Assembly (NCBI RefSeq): GCF_022761125.1
Contig: NZ_JAKWJR010000008.1
Coordinates: forward strand, 62,001-126,000
Length of the DNA: 64,000 nt
DNA from: Nocardioides sp. SR21
GTDB lineage: Bacteria; Actinomycetota; Actinomycetes; Propionibacteriales; Nocardioidaceae
Direction of reading: 5' to 3'
In this document: positions 44,324 through 51,712 of the stretch, one piece after another
Numbering within the stretch: position 1 is the first letter of the stretch
Layout: each line of letters starts with the position of its first letter
Program-made: the position numbers and the translations under genes
The notes under the pieces: generated by a model
Told to the model about the DNA's origin: nothing
The model's input: the letters and a program-made list of their open reading frames with translations, nothing else
The model's database searches: none

Positions 44324-44488
44324 ATGAGTAAGCCCGAGGGGTCGCGCACGCGAGCGGCGCGCAGCGCCGCGCTGGCAAGGCGCGGGAGCGATGTCGTACT
44401 TGCTCGTCCTGCGAGCGACCGCAACGTAGCCAGCGTGGATGTTGCGTGCCGCGCAGCGTGCGAGCCCTTGGGCTTGGTCATCTGGTGA
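44324..44488. repeat. large imperfect palindrome, both strands coding-like
   Basis: From 44324 the plus strand reads a 54-codon frame starting MSKPEGSRTRAARS and ending CEPLGLVIW, closing in TGG TGA. The minus strand reads MTKPKGSHAARHATSTLAT from about 44479. The two start regions are similar because the outer ~40 bases (ATGAGTAAGCCCGAGGGG at 44324, GCCCTTGGGCTTGGTCAT near 44479) are imperfect reverse complements. It is probably a palindromic repeat element rather than a true gene. Its TGA overlaps the GTG start of the JmjC gene. Confidence 0.55.
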
Positions 44489-45585
44489 CTGCTCTCGACC
44501 TGCTCAGCGGTGACGCCCAGACCTTCCTCAGCAAGGTCTGGGCGTCCCGCGTCCACCTGCACCGGACCGACCCGGACTCCCTGGTCGGCCTGCTCTCGCT
44601 CGACGACGCCGACCACCTGCTGACGTCCACGGCGATCCGTACGCCGGCCGTCCGGGTGGCCAAGGACGGCGCGGTGCTGCCGGAGTCGTCGTACACCCGC
44701 AGCGCGACGCTCGCGGGCAAGCAGCTCAGCGGGCTGGTGGACTCCCGCAAGGCCCTGGACCTCTTCGCCGACGGCGCGACCGTGGTGTTCCAGGGGCTGC
44801 AGCGGTACTGGCCGCCGCTGACCCGGCTGGCCGCGGAGCTCGAGCTCGAGCTCGGCCACCCGGTGCAGGCCAACGCCTACCTCACGCCTCCCGGCTCGCA
44901 GGGCTTCGCGGTGCACTCGGACACCCACGACGTGTTCGTGTTCCAGACCGCCGGCTCGAAGCTGTGGGAGGTGCACGGCCAGGACGGACCCGAGGAGGTG
45001 CTCCTCGAGCCCGGCCTCGCGATGTACCTGCCGACCGGCACGCCGCACGCCGCCCGCGCGCAGGAGACCGTGTCGCTGCACGTCACCATCGGCATCAACC
45101 AGCTCACCTGGCGCGGGCTCCTGGAGCGGACCGTGCTGCCGCTGCTGTCCGGTGAGCACCTGCCCGCCGGCTACCTCGAGGACCCCGCCGCGCTCACCAG
45201 CGAGCTGGCCGACCGGCTCGAGCGGCTCGCCGCGGACCTGCGCGCCGTCGACACCGACGCTGCGGTCGAGGCCGAGATCCGCCGCTTCCTGACCTCGCGG
45301 CCGCCGCGACTGGCCGGGGGGCTGCACGACGTACTGACCGAGATCACCGGGACCACGACGCTGCGCCGCCGGCCCGGCCACCCCTGCGTGCTGCTCGACC
45401 GCGGCGAGCAGGTGGAGGTGCTGCTCGGGGACCGCGCGATCACCGTCCCCGCGTGGATCCGCCCGGCGCTCGACGCGATCCGCGTCGGCGGCGACTTCAC
45501 GCCGGCCGACCTGCCGCTCGACGCGAGGAGCAACGTGGTGCTGTGCCGGCGCCTGGTCCGCGAAGGGCTGCTGGAGACCGCGTGA
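44485..45585 (+). CDS. JmjC/Cupin_4 domain Fe(II)/2-oxoglutarate oxygenase
   Basis: A 366-residue ribosomal-oxygenase-like (RoxA/NO66, PF08007) protein. Iron ligands are His 144 and Asp 146 in AVHSDTHDVFVFQ and His 188 in LPTGTPHAA. Early features are GLQRYWPPLTRLAAEL and AYLTPPGSQGFAVH. A dimerisation helix region and a winged-helix C-terminus (VPAWIRPALDAI ... SNVVLCRRLVREGLLE) follow, as in bacterial YcfD. It would hydroxylate a protein side chain. YcfD hydroxylates an Arg of L16, but this protein is linked here to an acidic repeat peptide. GTG 44485 is the start. It overlaps the next gene by 4 bases. Confidence 0.88.
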   Translation: MTALDLLSGDAQTFLSKVWASRVHLHRTDPDSLVGLLSLDDADHLLTSTAIRTPAVRVAKDGAVLPESSYTRSATLAGKQLSGLVDSRKALDLFADGATVVFQGLQRYWPPLTRLAAELELELGHPVQANAYLTPPGSQGFAVHSDTHDVFVFQTAGSKLWEVHGQDGPEEVLLEPGLAMYLPTGTPHAARAQETVSLHVTIGINQLTWRGLLERTVLPLLSGEHLPAGYLEDPAALTSELADRLERLAADLRAVDTDAAVEAEIRRFLTSRPPRLAGGLHDVLTEITGTTTLRRRPGHPCVLLDRGEQVEVLLGDRAITVPAWIRPALDAIRVGGDFTPADLPLDARSNVVLCRRLVREGLLETA

Positions 45586-46478
45586 CGTTCCGGTGTGCGG
45601 CTGAGAGCGTGCTGCGGGACGAGTCGCTCGCCGGCACCGCGACCCACGTGCGGACCTGGCTGCTCATCGAGCACGTCGGACCGTGGGGCAACAAGGCGCT
45701 GCTCGACGCCCGCCTTCCCGAGGGACTCGGCGCGGCGCTCACCCAGCAGGCCAAGGCGTACCGCGCCAAGATCCTGCTGATCCGCCGGTTCAGCTCGAAG
45801 CCCGACGGTGGCGGAACCCGGGTGTTCGCGGCCCACACCGGCCCGACCGGGGCACGGATGGAGAGCGGCGTGCTCACCGACGTGCGCGGGGTGCTCGACC
45901 TCGACCTGACCGCGTTCCGCGACGGCGGCAGCAGTGGGCTCGCGCCGTACGACCGCTCGGTCTTCTGCGTCTGCACCAACGGCCGCCACGACGTCTGCTG
46001 CGCCGAAAAGGGCCGCCCGGTCGCGCAGGCGCTCGACCGCGCGCACCCCGAGGAGACCTGGGAGGTCTCGCACATCGGCGGCGACCGGTTCGCGGCGAAC
46101 ATGGTCGTGCTCCCGCACGGTCTCTACTACGGGCGCCTGGACCCGGCGTCGGCGATCGCGGTCGCGGGGTCGCACCTGTCGGGGGAGCTCGTCCTCGACC
46201 ACCTGCGCGGCAGCGCCGCGCAGCCGATGGCGGTGCAGGCGGCCGAGATCCACCTGCGCCGCGAGCTCGGAGCGACGCGGATCGAGGACGTCGTGCTCCG
46301 CGAGCGGGTGCTCGACGGTGACTTCACGTCGGCGTCGTTCTCGGTCGCCGGAGGGATGTACGCCGTCGTCGTACGCACCATCCACGACGCGCGGACGGCG
46401 TCCCGGCTCACGTGCAAGGCGACGCGTGACAACCCGATCCCCGGGCACGAGGTCGTCAAGGTCGTACGCCGGTCGTAG
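45582..46478 (+). CDS. sucrase/ferredoxin-like (Apd1 family) [2Fe-2S] protein
   Basis: A 298-residue thioredoxin-fold protein of the Suc_Fer-like family. Cysteines are clustered as VCTNGRHDVCCAEKGRPVA (Cys 131, 139, 140, with Cys 129 adjacent). It also has VSHIGGDRFAANMVVLPHGLYYG with His 164 and His 179. In yeast Apd1 a bis-His, bis-Cys [2Fe-2S] cluster sits in this region, and here the second His of the HxxxH form is replaced by Asp (HIGGD). The cluster type is therefore inferred. GTG 45582 overlaps the JmjC stop by 4 bases, so the two are coproduced. A redox partner role for the oxygenase is possible. Confidence 0.85.
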   Translation: MTFRCAAESVLRDESLAGTATHVRTWLLIEHVGPWGNKALLDARLPEGLGAALTQQAKAYRAKILLIRRFSSKPDGGGTRVFAAHTGPTGARMESGVLTDVRGVLDLDLTAFRDGGSSGLAPYDRSVFCVCTNGRHDVCCAEKGRPVAQALDRAHPEETWEVSHIGGDRFAANMVVLPHGLYYGRLDPASAIAVAGSHLSGELVLDHLRGSAAQPMAVQAAEIHLRRELGATRIEDVVLRERVLDGDFTSASFSVAGGMYAVVVRTIHDARTASRLTCKATRDNPIPGHEVVKVVRRS

Positions 46479-46481
46479 AGA

Positions 46482-47339
46482 ATGTCGGCCGTGGCCGACG
46501 AGATCGCGTTCTTCACCCACCAGGGCGACACCCTGGTCCCCACCCCGCTTGCGTGCAGCATGTGGAGCGACGACCAGATGCACGGCGTCGCCCTGTCGGG
46601 CGCGTTGGCCCGGGCGGCCGAGCTGTGCCTGGCGACCGCGGGGCGGACCGACCTGAGGCCAGCGCGGTGGACGGTCGACCTGTTCAAGCCGGCCCGGATG
46701 ATCCCGTGCACGTTCGCGACGGAGGTCGTGCGCGAGGGCTCGCGGATCTGCCTGGTCGACGTGACGATGACGCAGGAGGGCCGCCGGGTCGCCCGCGCGT
46801 CCGCGACGTTCCTCAAGCCGACCGAGTCCGCGCCTGGTGGCGTCTGGACGCCCGAGGAGCACCCGGAGCCGCCGCCGCTCGATGTCGCACCGGTGACCAC
46901 CGAGCCGCGGGTGCCGTTCTTCCACTCGTCGGCCGGGTGGTCGCAGAACTTCACCGAGCACCAGAACGCCGACCGCAAGGCGTCGTGGAACAGCGGCATC
47001 CCGGTCGTCGCCGACGAGGTCTTCACCGGCTTCCAGGCCGCCGCTGCCATCGCCGACGGCGGCAGCATGGTGACCAACTGGGGCACCAACGGCGTGGAGT
47101 ACATCAACACCGACATCGCCATGACGCTCGCCCGCGAGCCCGTCAGCGTCGAGATCGGCCTGGTCGCCACCGACCGCGTCGAGCGCGACGGCATCGCCGT
47201 CGGCACGGCCACGATGTTCGACCGCCAGGGCGCCCTCGGCACCGTGATCATCGCGGCGCTGGCCAACGCCCGCCGCACGGTGAACTTCGCCCACGTCGAG
47301 TACACCGACGACGGCGAGCGCCGTCAGGTCGACAGGTAG
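46482..47339 (+). CDS. acyl-CoA thioesterase-like protein (double hotdog)
   Basis: A 285-residue thioesterase-superfamily protein with two hotdog-like halves: the first from FFTHQGDTLVPTPLACSMWSDDQMHG to TFLKPTE, the second with SAGWSQNFTEHQNADRKASW and EVFTGFQAAAAIADGGSMVTNWG. ATG 46482 lies 3 bases after the previous stop, so it is in the same operon; GTG 46491 is an alternative. Substrate unknown, probably an acyl-CoA. The 3' end overlaps the convergent gene by 16 bases. Confidence 0.8.
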   Translation: MSAVADEIAFFTHQGDTLVPTPLACSMWSDDQMHGVALSGALARAAELCLATAGRTDLRPARWTVDLFKPARMIPCTFATEVVREGSRICLVDVTMTQEGRRVARASATFLKPTESAPGGVWTPEEHPEPPPLDVAPVTTEPRVPFFHSSAGWSQNFTEHQNADRKASWNSGIPVVADEVFTGFQAAAAIADGGSMVTNWGTNGVEYINTDIAMTLAREPVSVEIGLVATDRVERDGIAVGTATMFDRQGALGTVIIAALANARRTVNFAHVEYTDDGERRQVDR

Positions 47340-47869
47340 GCCAGCACGCCCTCGCCGCCGTCCCAGCGGCCGGTCAGGGTGGCGCCGGCGGGCACGGCGG
47401 CGCCGACCACGTGGACGACGACCAGCTCGCCCGGCTCGCCGCCGCTGCCGACCACGTGCACCGACGGGTCGCGGGTGACCTTCCGACCGTCGACCTCGAA
47501 GAACTCCTCGGCCTGGGTGCCGGCCGCGGTGATGGTGTCCGTCATCGCCGCCCGGAAGACCGGGTCGGCGGCGGCGTCGTACACCCAACGGGTGCCGAGC
47601 ACGGAGTGCTCCATGGTGCCGACCAGCGCGTCCTCGGCACCCTCGAGCGGAGCGCCGCGGTAGGTCAGCGGCACGTGGACGGTGACCGCGCCGTCCTCGC
47701 TGCGCAACAGGATCCCCTCGATCCCGACCTCACCCTCCGGGTCGTCGATCCGGTAGCCGCCGACGCGGTCGAGCGCCGGCAGTCCTTCCGCCCAGGCCCG
47801 GCCGGGCAGCCAGGCCTCGATCAGCTCGACCTTGCCGGGGGTGAGGGTCGCGTCGTGGAGAAGAGCCAT
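47324..47869 (-). CDS. maltokinase N-terminal cap-like protein
   Basis: A 181-residue protein that matches the N-terminal cap domain (Mak_N_cap) of actinobacterial maltokinases: it starts LLHDATLTPGKVELIEAWL and contains GGYRIDDPEGEVGIEGILLR and VPLTYRGAPLEGAEDALVG. No kinase domain is attached, so the cap is free-standing, as in CG0192-like proteins. It is convergent with the thioesterase (16-base overlap). Function as a stand-alone domain is unknown. Confidence 0.85.
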   Translation of the reverse strand: MALLHDATLTPGKVELIEAWLPGRAWAEGLPALDRVGGYRIDDPEGEVGIEGILLRSEDGAVTVHVPLTYRGAPLEGAEDALVGTMEHSVLGTRWVYDAAADPVFRAAMTDTITAAGTQAEEFFEVDGRKVTRDPSVHVVGSGGEPGELVVVHVVGAAVPAGATLTGRWDGGEGVLAYLST

Positions 47870-47890
47870 GGCCCGAGCCTAGGGGCGTCC

Positions 47891-47983
47891 GTGGTCGAGC
47901 AGCGAGCGCCAGCGAGCGTCGTCGAGACCCCGCGCCTGGACGCCTGCCTCGGCCCGCGGGGTCTCGACAAGCTCGACCACCGG
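47891..47983. repeat. inverted-repeat element, second intergenic copy
   Basis: The left arm has GTGGTCGAG at 47891-47899 and GTCGTCGAGACCCCGCG ending near 47934. The right arm CGCGGGGTCTCGACAAGCTC runs on through GACCAC to 47980. The core GGGGTCTCGACAAGCTCGAC with CACCGG is identical to 23250-23275. It lies between the divergent cap-protein start and the SDR stop. Confidence 0.65.
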
Positions 47984-47989
47984 CGACCG

Positions 47990-48700
47990 TCAGCCGAACG
48001 CCGCCATCACGTGCTGGTGGAGGTCCGGGTAGCGCATCAGGTGGGCGCCGCCGTTGATGTCGAGCACCTCGCCGGTCACCCACTGCGCCTTGGCCAGGTA
48101 GACCGCGGCCTCCGCGATCTCCTCGGGCGTGCCCGAGCGGCCCAGGGGAGTGTTCTCGAGGTAGTCGGCCTCGATGCCGGGGATGTCCATCGCGGGCTGC
48201 GTCAACGGCGTGACGACCAGGCCGGGCGCGATCGCGTTGACCCGGATGCCCGTCGGCCCGAGCTCGAGCGCCCCCACCTCGGTGAGCATCGAGAGTCCGG
48301 CCTTCGAGGCGCAGTACGGCGCCAGCCCGCCGCCGGGCTGCCGCCCGTTGAGTGACGACAGCGAGATGATCGAGCCGCCGGCGGACAGCCGCCGGCCGGC
48401 GTGCTTCATCACGATGAAGGCGCCCGTCAGGCAGACGTCGACGACCCGGCGCCACTCCGCCACGTCGAGCTCGGTGATCTGGCCGAGCGTGGAGACGCCG
48501 GCGCTGTTGACCACGCAGTCGAGCCGCCCGTGGGACGCGAGCACACCGTCGAGCATCGCCGCGACCGAGTCCTCGTCGGTCACGTCGGTCGCCGGCAGGT
48601 CGGCCACGACCACCCGCCAGCCGTCGTTCTCGAACGCCGTCGCGATCGCGGCGCCGATCCCCGACGCCCCACCGACCACGACCGCTACTGCCTCACCCAT
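47990..48700 (-). CDS. short-chain dehydrogenase/reductase
   Basis: A 236-residue NAD(P)-dependent SDR. The nucleotide motif VVVGGASGIGAAIATAF is at residues 6-22, NSAGVSTLGQI after strand 4, and the catalytic Ser and Tyr-x-x-x-Lys are in IISLSSLNGRQPGGGLAPYCASKAG. Ends ILDINGGAHLMRYPD. It probably oxidises a secondary alcohol. It is divergent from the flavin monooxygenase gene; the 136-base gap holds two palindromes. With the P450, FMO and hydrolase it could form one oxidation path. Confidence 0.93.
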   Translation of the reverse strand: MGEAVAVVVGGASGIGAAIATAFENDGWRVVVADLPATDVTDEDSVAAMLDGVLASHGRLDCVVNSAGVSTLGQITELDVAEWRRVVDVCLTGAFIVMKHAGRRLSAGGSIISLSSLNGRQPGGGLAPYCASKAGLSMLTEVGALELGPTGIRVNAIAPGLVVTPLTQPAMDIPGIEADYLENTPLGRSGTPEEIAEAAVYLAKAQWVTGEVLDINGGAHLMRYPDLHQHVMAAFG

Positions 48701-48720
48701 CCGGAACCTCCCTGGATTCA

Positions 48721-48736
48721 GTTGACGCGTGTCAAC
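48721..48736. promoter_or_regulatory. TetR-type palindrome near SDR start
   Basis: GTTGAC-GCGT-GTCAAC has perfect 6-bp arms. It lies 20 bases upstream of the SDR start. The half TTGACGCGT recurs in the palindrome before the P450 gene at 51673. The TetR gene at 50183 is the likely binder. Confidence 0.65.
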
Positions 48737-48757
48737 TTAGGGCCTACGGTCACGAAA

Positions 48758-48771
48758 TAGAACAGGTTCCA
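48758..48771. promoter_or_regulatory. KstR-like site upstream of the flavin monooxygenase
   Basis: TAGAACAGGTTCCA fits TNNAACNNGTTNNA, the operator pattern of steroid-catabolism repressor KstR. It lies in the divergent SDR/FMO promoter, 66 bases upstream of the FMO GTG. Confidence 0.5.
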
Positions 48772-48836
48772 GGTCTCGAAAACACCGCCGCTCGTTCCTC
48801 GCGGGGGCACTCGACCACCGACCACAAGGAGGACTG

Positions 48837-50183
48837 GTGGCGCGACCGACCACCGCCGTCATCGGGGCGGGCATCAGCGGGCTCACGTCCAGCAAGATGC
48901 TCAACGACTACGGCATCCCGTACACCACGTTCGAGTCCTCCGACCGGATCGGCGGCAACTGGGCGTTCGGCAACCCGAACGGGCACAGCAGTGCCTATCG
49001 ATCGCTGCACATCGACACCTCGAAGCACCGGCTGTCGTTCCGCGACTACCCGATGCCGGAGGAGTACCCCGACTTCCCGCACCACACCCAGATCAAGGAC
49101 TACCTCGACGGGTACGCCGACGCGTTCGACCTGCGGGAGAACATCGAGTTCGAGAACGGCGTCGTCCACGCCGAGCGGCTTCCCGGCGGCGGCTGGGAGA
49201 TCCTCGACCAGGCCGGCGACACGCGCCGCTTCGACCTGCTGGTCGTCGGCAACGGGCACCACTGGGACCCGCGGTTCGCGGACTTCCCCGGCGAGTTCAC
49301 CGGCGTCTCGATCCACTCGCACCACTACATCGACCCCAAGGACCCGCTGGACTTCACCGGCAAGCGGATCCTGATCGTCGGCCTCGGCAACAGCGCCGCC
49401 GACATCGCGGTCGAGCTGTCGTCGAAGTCGCTGCAGAACCAGGTCACGCTCTCGACCCGCTCGAGCGCGTGGATCGTGCCGAAGTACACCTACGGCCTCC
49501 CGGCCGACAAGTACTTCGTGACCTCGCCGCACATCCCGCTGAAGTGGCAGCGCTGGATGATCCAGAAGATGCAGTTCATGACCGGCTCGAACCCCGAGCT
49601 GTACGGCCTGCCCAAGCCCAACCACAAGTTCTTCGAGGCGCACCCGACGCAGTCGGTCGAGCTCCCGCTCCGACTCGGCTCCGGCGACATCACGCCGAAG
49701 GGCAACGTCGCGCGGCTGGACGGCGAGACCGTGCACTTCGAGGACGGCACCAGCTCCGACTTCGACGTGATCGTCTACGCCACCGGCTACAACATCACGT
49801 TCCCGTTCTTCGACCCTGAGTTCATCAGCGCCCCGGACAACCGGATCGGCCTGTACAAGCGGATGTTCAAGCCCGGCATCGACGACCTGGTCTTCGTCGG
49901 GTTCGCGCAGGCGACGCCGACGCTGTTCCCGTTCGTCGAGTCGCAGGCGCGCCTGGTCGGGGCCTACGCCGCCGGCCACTACCGGCTGCCGTCCGTCGCC
50001 GAGATGGAGCAGACGATCATCGCCGACCAGCAGCTCTACACCGGCCACGTGCTCGACCGGCCCCGGCACACGCAGCAGCTCGACTACTTCATCTACGAGC
50101 ACGACATGCGCACCCGCGAGATCCCGAGCGGCCGTGCCCGCGCGCAGGCAGACGGCGCTCCGGTCCTGGCGGGCCGGGCCTGA
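48837..50183 (+). CDS. flavin-containing monooxygenase (class B)
   Basis: A 448-residue FAD/NADPH monooxygenase. FAD motif VIGAGISGLTSSKML near the start, the FMO fingerprint FxGxxxHxxxY in FTGVSIHSHHY (residues about 156-166), NADPH motif VGLGNSAADIAVEL, and the ATGY motif in VIVYATGYNITFPF. The fingerprint ends in Tyr, so it is the FMO type, not classical type I Baeyer-Villiger (which has Trp-Pro/Asp), though FMO-type enzymes can also do Baeyer-Villiger chemistry. GTG 48837 has GGAGG four bases upstream. It is overlapped by one base (TGATG) by the TetR gene. Confidence 0.92.
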   Translation: MARPTTAVIGAGISGLTSSKMLNDYGIPYTTFESSDRIGGNWAFGNPNGHSSAYRSLHIDTSKHRLSFRDYPMPEEYPDFPHHTQIKDYLDGYADAFDLRENIEFENGVVHAERLPGGGWEILDQAGDTRRFDLLVVGNGHHWDPRFADFPGEFTGVSIHSHHYIDPKDPLDFTGKRILIVGLGNSAADIAVELSSKSLQNQVTLSTRSSAWIVPKYTYGLPADKYFVTSPHIPLKWQRWMIQKMQFMTGSNPELYGLPKPNHKFFEAHPTQSVELPLRLGSGDITPKGNVARLDGETVHFEDGTSSDFDVIVYATGYNITFPFFDPEFISAPDNRIGLYKRMFKPGIDDLVFVGFAQATPTLFPFVESQARLVGAYAAGHYRLPSVAEMEQTIIADQQLYTGHVLDRPRHTQQLDYFIYEHDMRTREIPSGRARAQADGAPVLAGRA

Positions 50184-50779
50184 TGGCGGCGGGCGCGACC
50201 AAGGGCGACGAGCGGCGTACGGCGCTGCTCGCCGCCCTCGACCACCAGCTCCGCGACAACACGCTCGACCAGATCAACATCGCCGACATCTCGAAGCGCG
50301 CGGGCGTCACCCGGTCGGCGTTCTACTTCTACTTCGAGAACAAGGCCGCGGCCGTCGGCGCGCTGATGACCGACATGTACGACGAGAGCTTCGACGCGGC
50401 CGAGCTGCTCGGTGGCGCCGACTCGATGCACGACCGCATCGAGGCCGCGATCCGCACGATCGTCCTGGGCTGGGGGCAGCGCACGCACCTCTGGCGCGCG
50501 CTGCTCGACGCGCGGGCCTCGAGCACGGCGGTGCGCGACCAGTTCGACTCGTTCCAGGACTCGTTCGTCGGCGTCGTCGCCGATCTGATCGAGGGCGAGC
50601 GCGAGGCCGGACTGGCGCCGGCCGGCGTCGACGCGCGGGCGATCGCGCGAGCGCTGCTCGACCTCAACGACCGCACGCTCGAGCGGATCGTCCGCGCGCC
50701 GGCGGGACTCGACCTGACGCCGCACGTCGATGCGGTGGTGCACATCTGGCTGACCGCGATCTACGGGAGCGACACGTGA
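50183..50779 (+). CDS. TetR family transcriptional regulator
   Basis: A 198-residue repressor. The HTH domain is at the N-terminus: ERRTALLAALDHQLRDN and the DNA helix region NIADISKRAGVTRSAFYFYF. The C-terminal ligand domain is the variable helical type (EthR-like, with AVREQFDSF-type helix). Length is normal. It overlaps FMO by one base and the alpha/beta hydrolase by 4 bases, so it sits inside the catabolic operon and is a good candidate for binding the TTGACGCGT palindromes at 48721 and 51673. Confidence 0.92.
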   Translation: MAAGATKGDERRTALLAALDHQLRDNTLDQINIADISKRAGVTRSAFYFYFENKAAAVGALMTDMYDESFDAAELLGGADSMHDRIEAAIRTIVLGWGQRTHLWRALLDARASSTAVRDQFDSFQDSFVGVVADLIEGEREAGLAPAGVDARAIARALLDLNDRTLERIVRAPAGLDLTPHVDAVVHIWLTAIYGSDT

Positions 50780-51669
50780 AGTACGACGAGATCACCTTCA
50801 TCTCCGGCGGGACCGAGTGCCACGCCTGGCACTTCACCGGCGAGGGCGACGCGCTCGCCACCGACGCCGGCCGCCCGGTCGTCGTGATGGCGCACGGGCT
50901 CGCCGGCACCAAGGACTCCGGGCTCGAGCCGTTCGCCGAGGCGCTGGCCGCGGCCGGGCTCGACGTGTTCGCGTTCGACTACCGCGGCTTCGGCCTCAGT
51001 GGCGGCGTACCCCGTCAGACCGTGACGCTGGCCGACCAGCTCGACGACTACCGCGCCGCGATGGCGGCCGCGGCCCGGCTCCCCGGCGTCGACCCGCAGC
51101 GCCTCGTGCTCTGGGGCGTCTCGCTCGCGGGCGGCCACGTGCTCGCCGCCGGCGCCCACCGCGACGACGTCGCCGCCGTGGTCTCGGTGACCCCGCTCGT
51201 CGACGGCATGGCCGCGGGCAAGCACGCTCTCGCGCACCACAAGCCGTCCGCCATCGCGAGGTCCACGGCCCTCGGCATTCGCTCCAAGGTCGGGAAGGCG
51301 AAGATGATGCCGGTCGTCGCCCGCCCCGGCGAGCTCGGCGCGCTCACCCTCGACGGCTGCCTGGAGTCGTACCTCGCGATCGCCGGCCCCTCCTGGCGCA
51401 ACGAGATCGACGCCGCCGTCGGCCTCGAGCTCGGCAACCACCGCCCGGGCAAGCAGGCCAAGCACCTGCGCGCGCCGCTCCTCGTGCAGATCGCCGACTT
51501 CGACCGGAGCGCACCGCCGCAGGCCGCCGCCAAAGCAGCCTTCGCCGGCCGCGCCGAGGTGCGTCACTACCCGTGCGACCACTTCGACGTGTACGCCGGG
51601 GCCGAGTGGCACGACGCCGTCGTACGTCACCAGGTGCAGTTCCTGACCCGCCAGCTGGCGCCGCGTTGA
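50776..51669 (+). CDS. alpha/beta hydrolase
   Basis: A 297-residue hydrolase. Features are PVVVMAHGLAGTKDSGLEPF (oxyanion region), FDYRGFGLSGG, and nucleophile elbow LWGVSLAGGHV with Ser. The late Asp and His lie in LVQIADFDRSAPP and YPCDHFDVYAG. The family (YqiA/DUF1749-like, abhydrolase_1) includes esterases. GTG 50776 overlaps the TetR stop by 4 bases. It could hydrolyse an ester made by the flavin monooxygenase. Upstream in-frame sequence is shadow. Confidence 0.88.
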   Translation: MKYDEITFISGGTECHAWHFTGEGDALATDAGRPVVVMAHGLAGTKDSGLEPFAEALAAAGLDVFAFDYRGFGLSGGVPRQTVTLADQLDDYRAAMAAAARLPGVDPQRLVLWGVSLAGGHVLAAGAHRDDVAAVVSVTPLVDGMAAGKHALAHHKPSAIARSTALGIRSKVGKAKMMPVVARPGELGALTLDGCLESYLAIAGPSWRNEIDAAVGLELGNHRPGKQAKHLRAPLLVQIADFDRSAPPQAAAKAAFAGRAEVRHYPCDHFDVYAGAEWHDAVVRHQVQFLTRQLAPR

Positions 51670-51672
51670 TCG

Positions 51673-51693
51673 CTATTGACGCGTTTTCAATAG
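51673..51693. promoter_or_regulatory. TetR-type palindrome upstream of the P450 gene
   Basis: CTATTGA-CGCGTTT-TCAATAG has perfect 7-bp arms. It shares TTGACGCGT with the palindrome at 48721 and ends 19 bases before the P450 GTG. It indicates that the P450 gene has its own promoter under the same regulator. Confidence 0.65.
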
Positions 51694-51712
51694 GGGGCGT
51701 AGCGTCGGCGGG

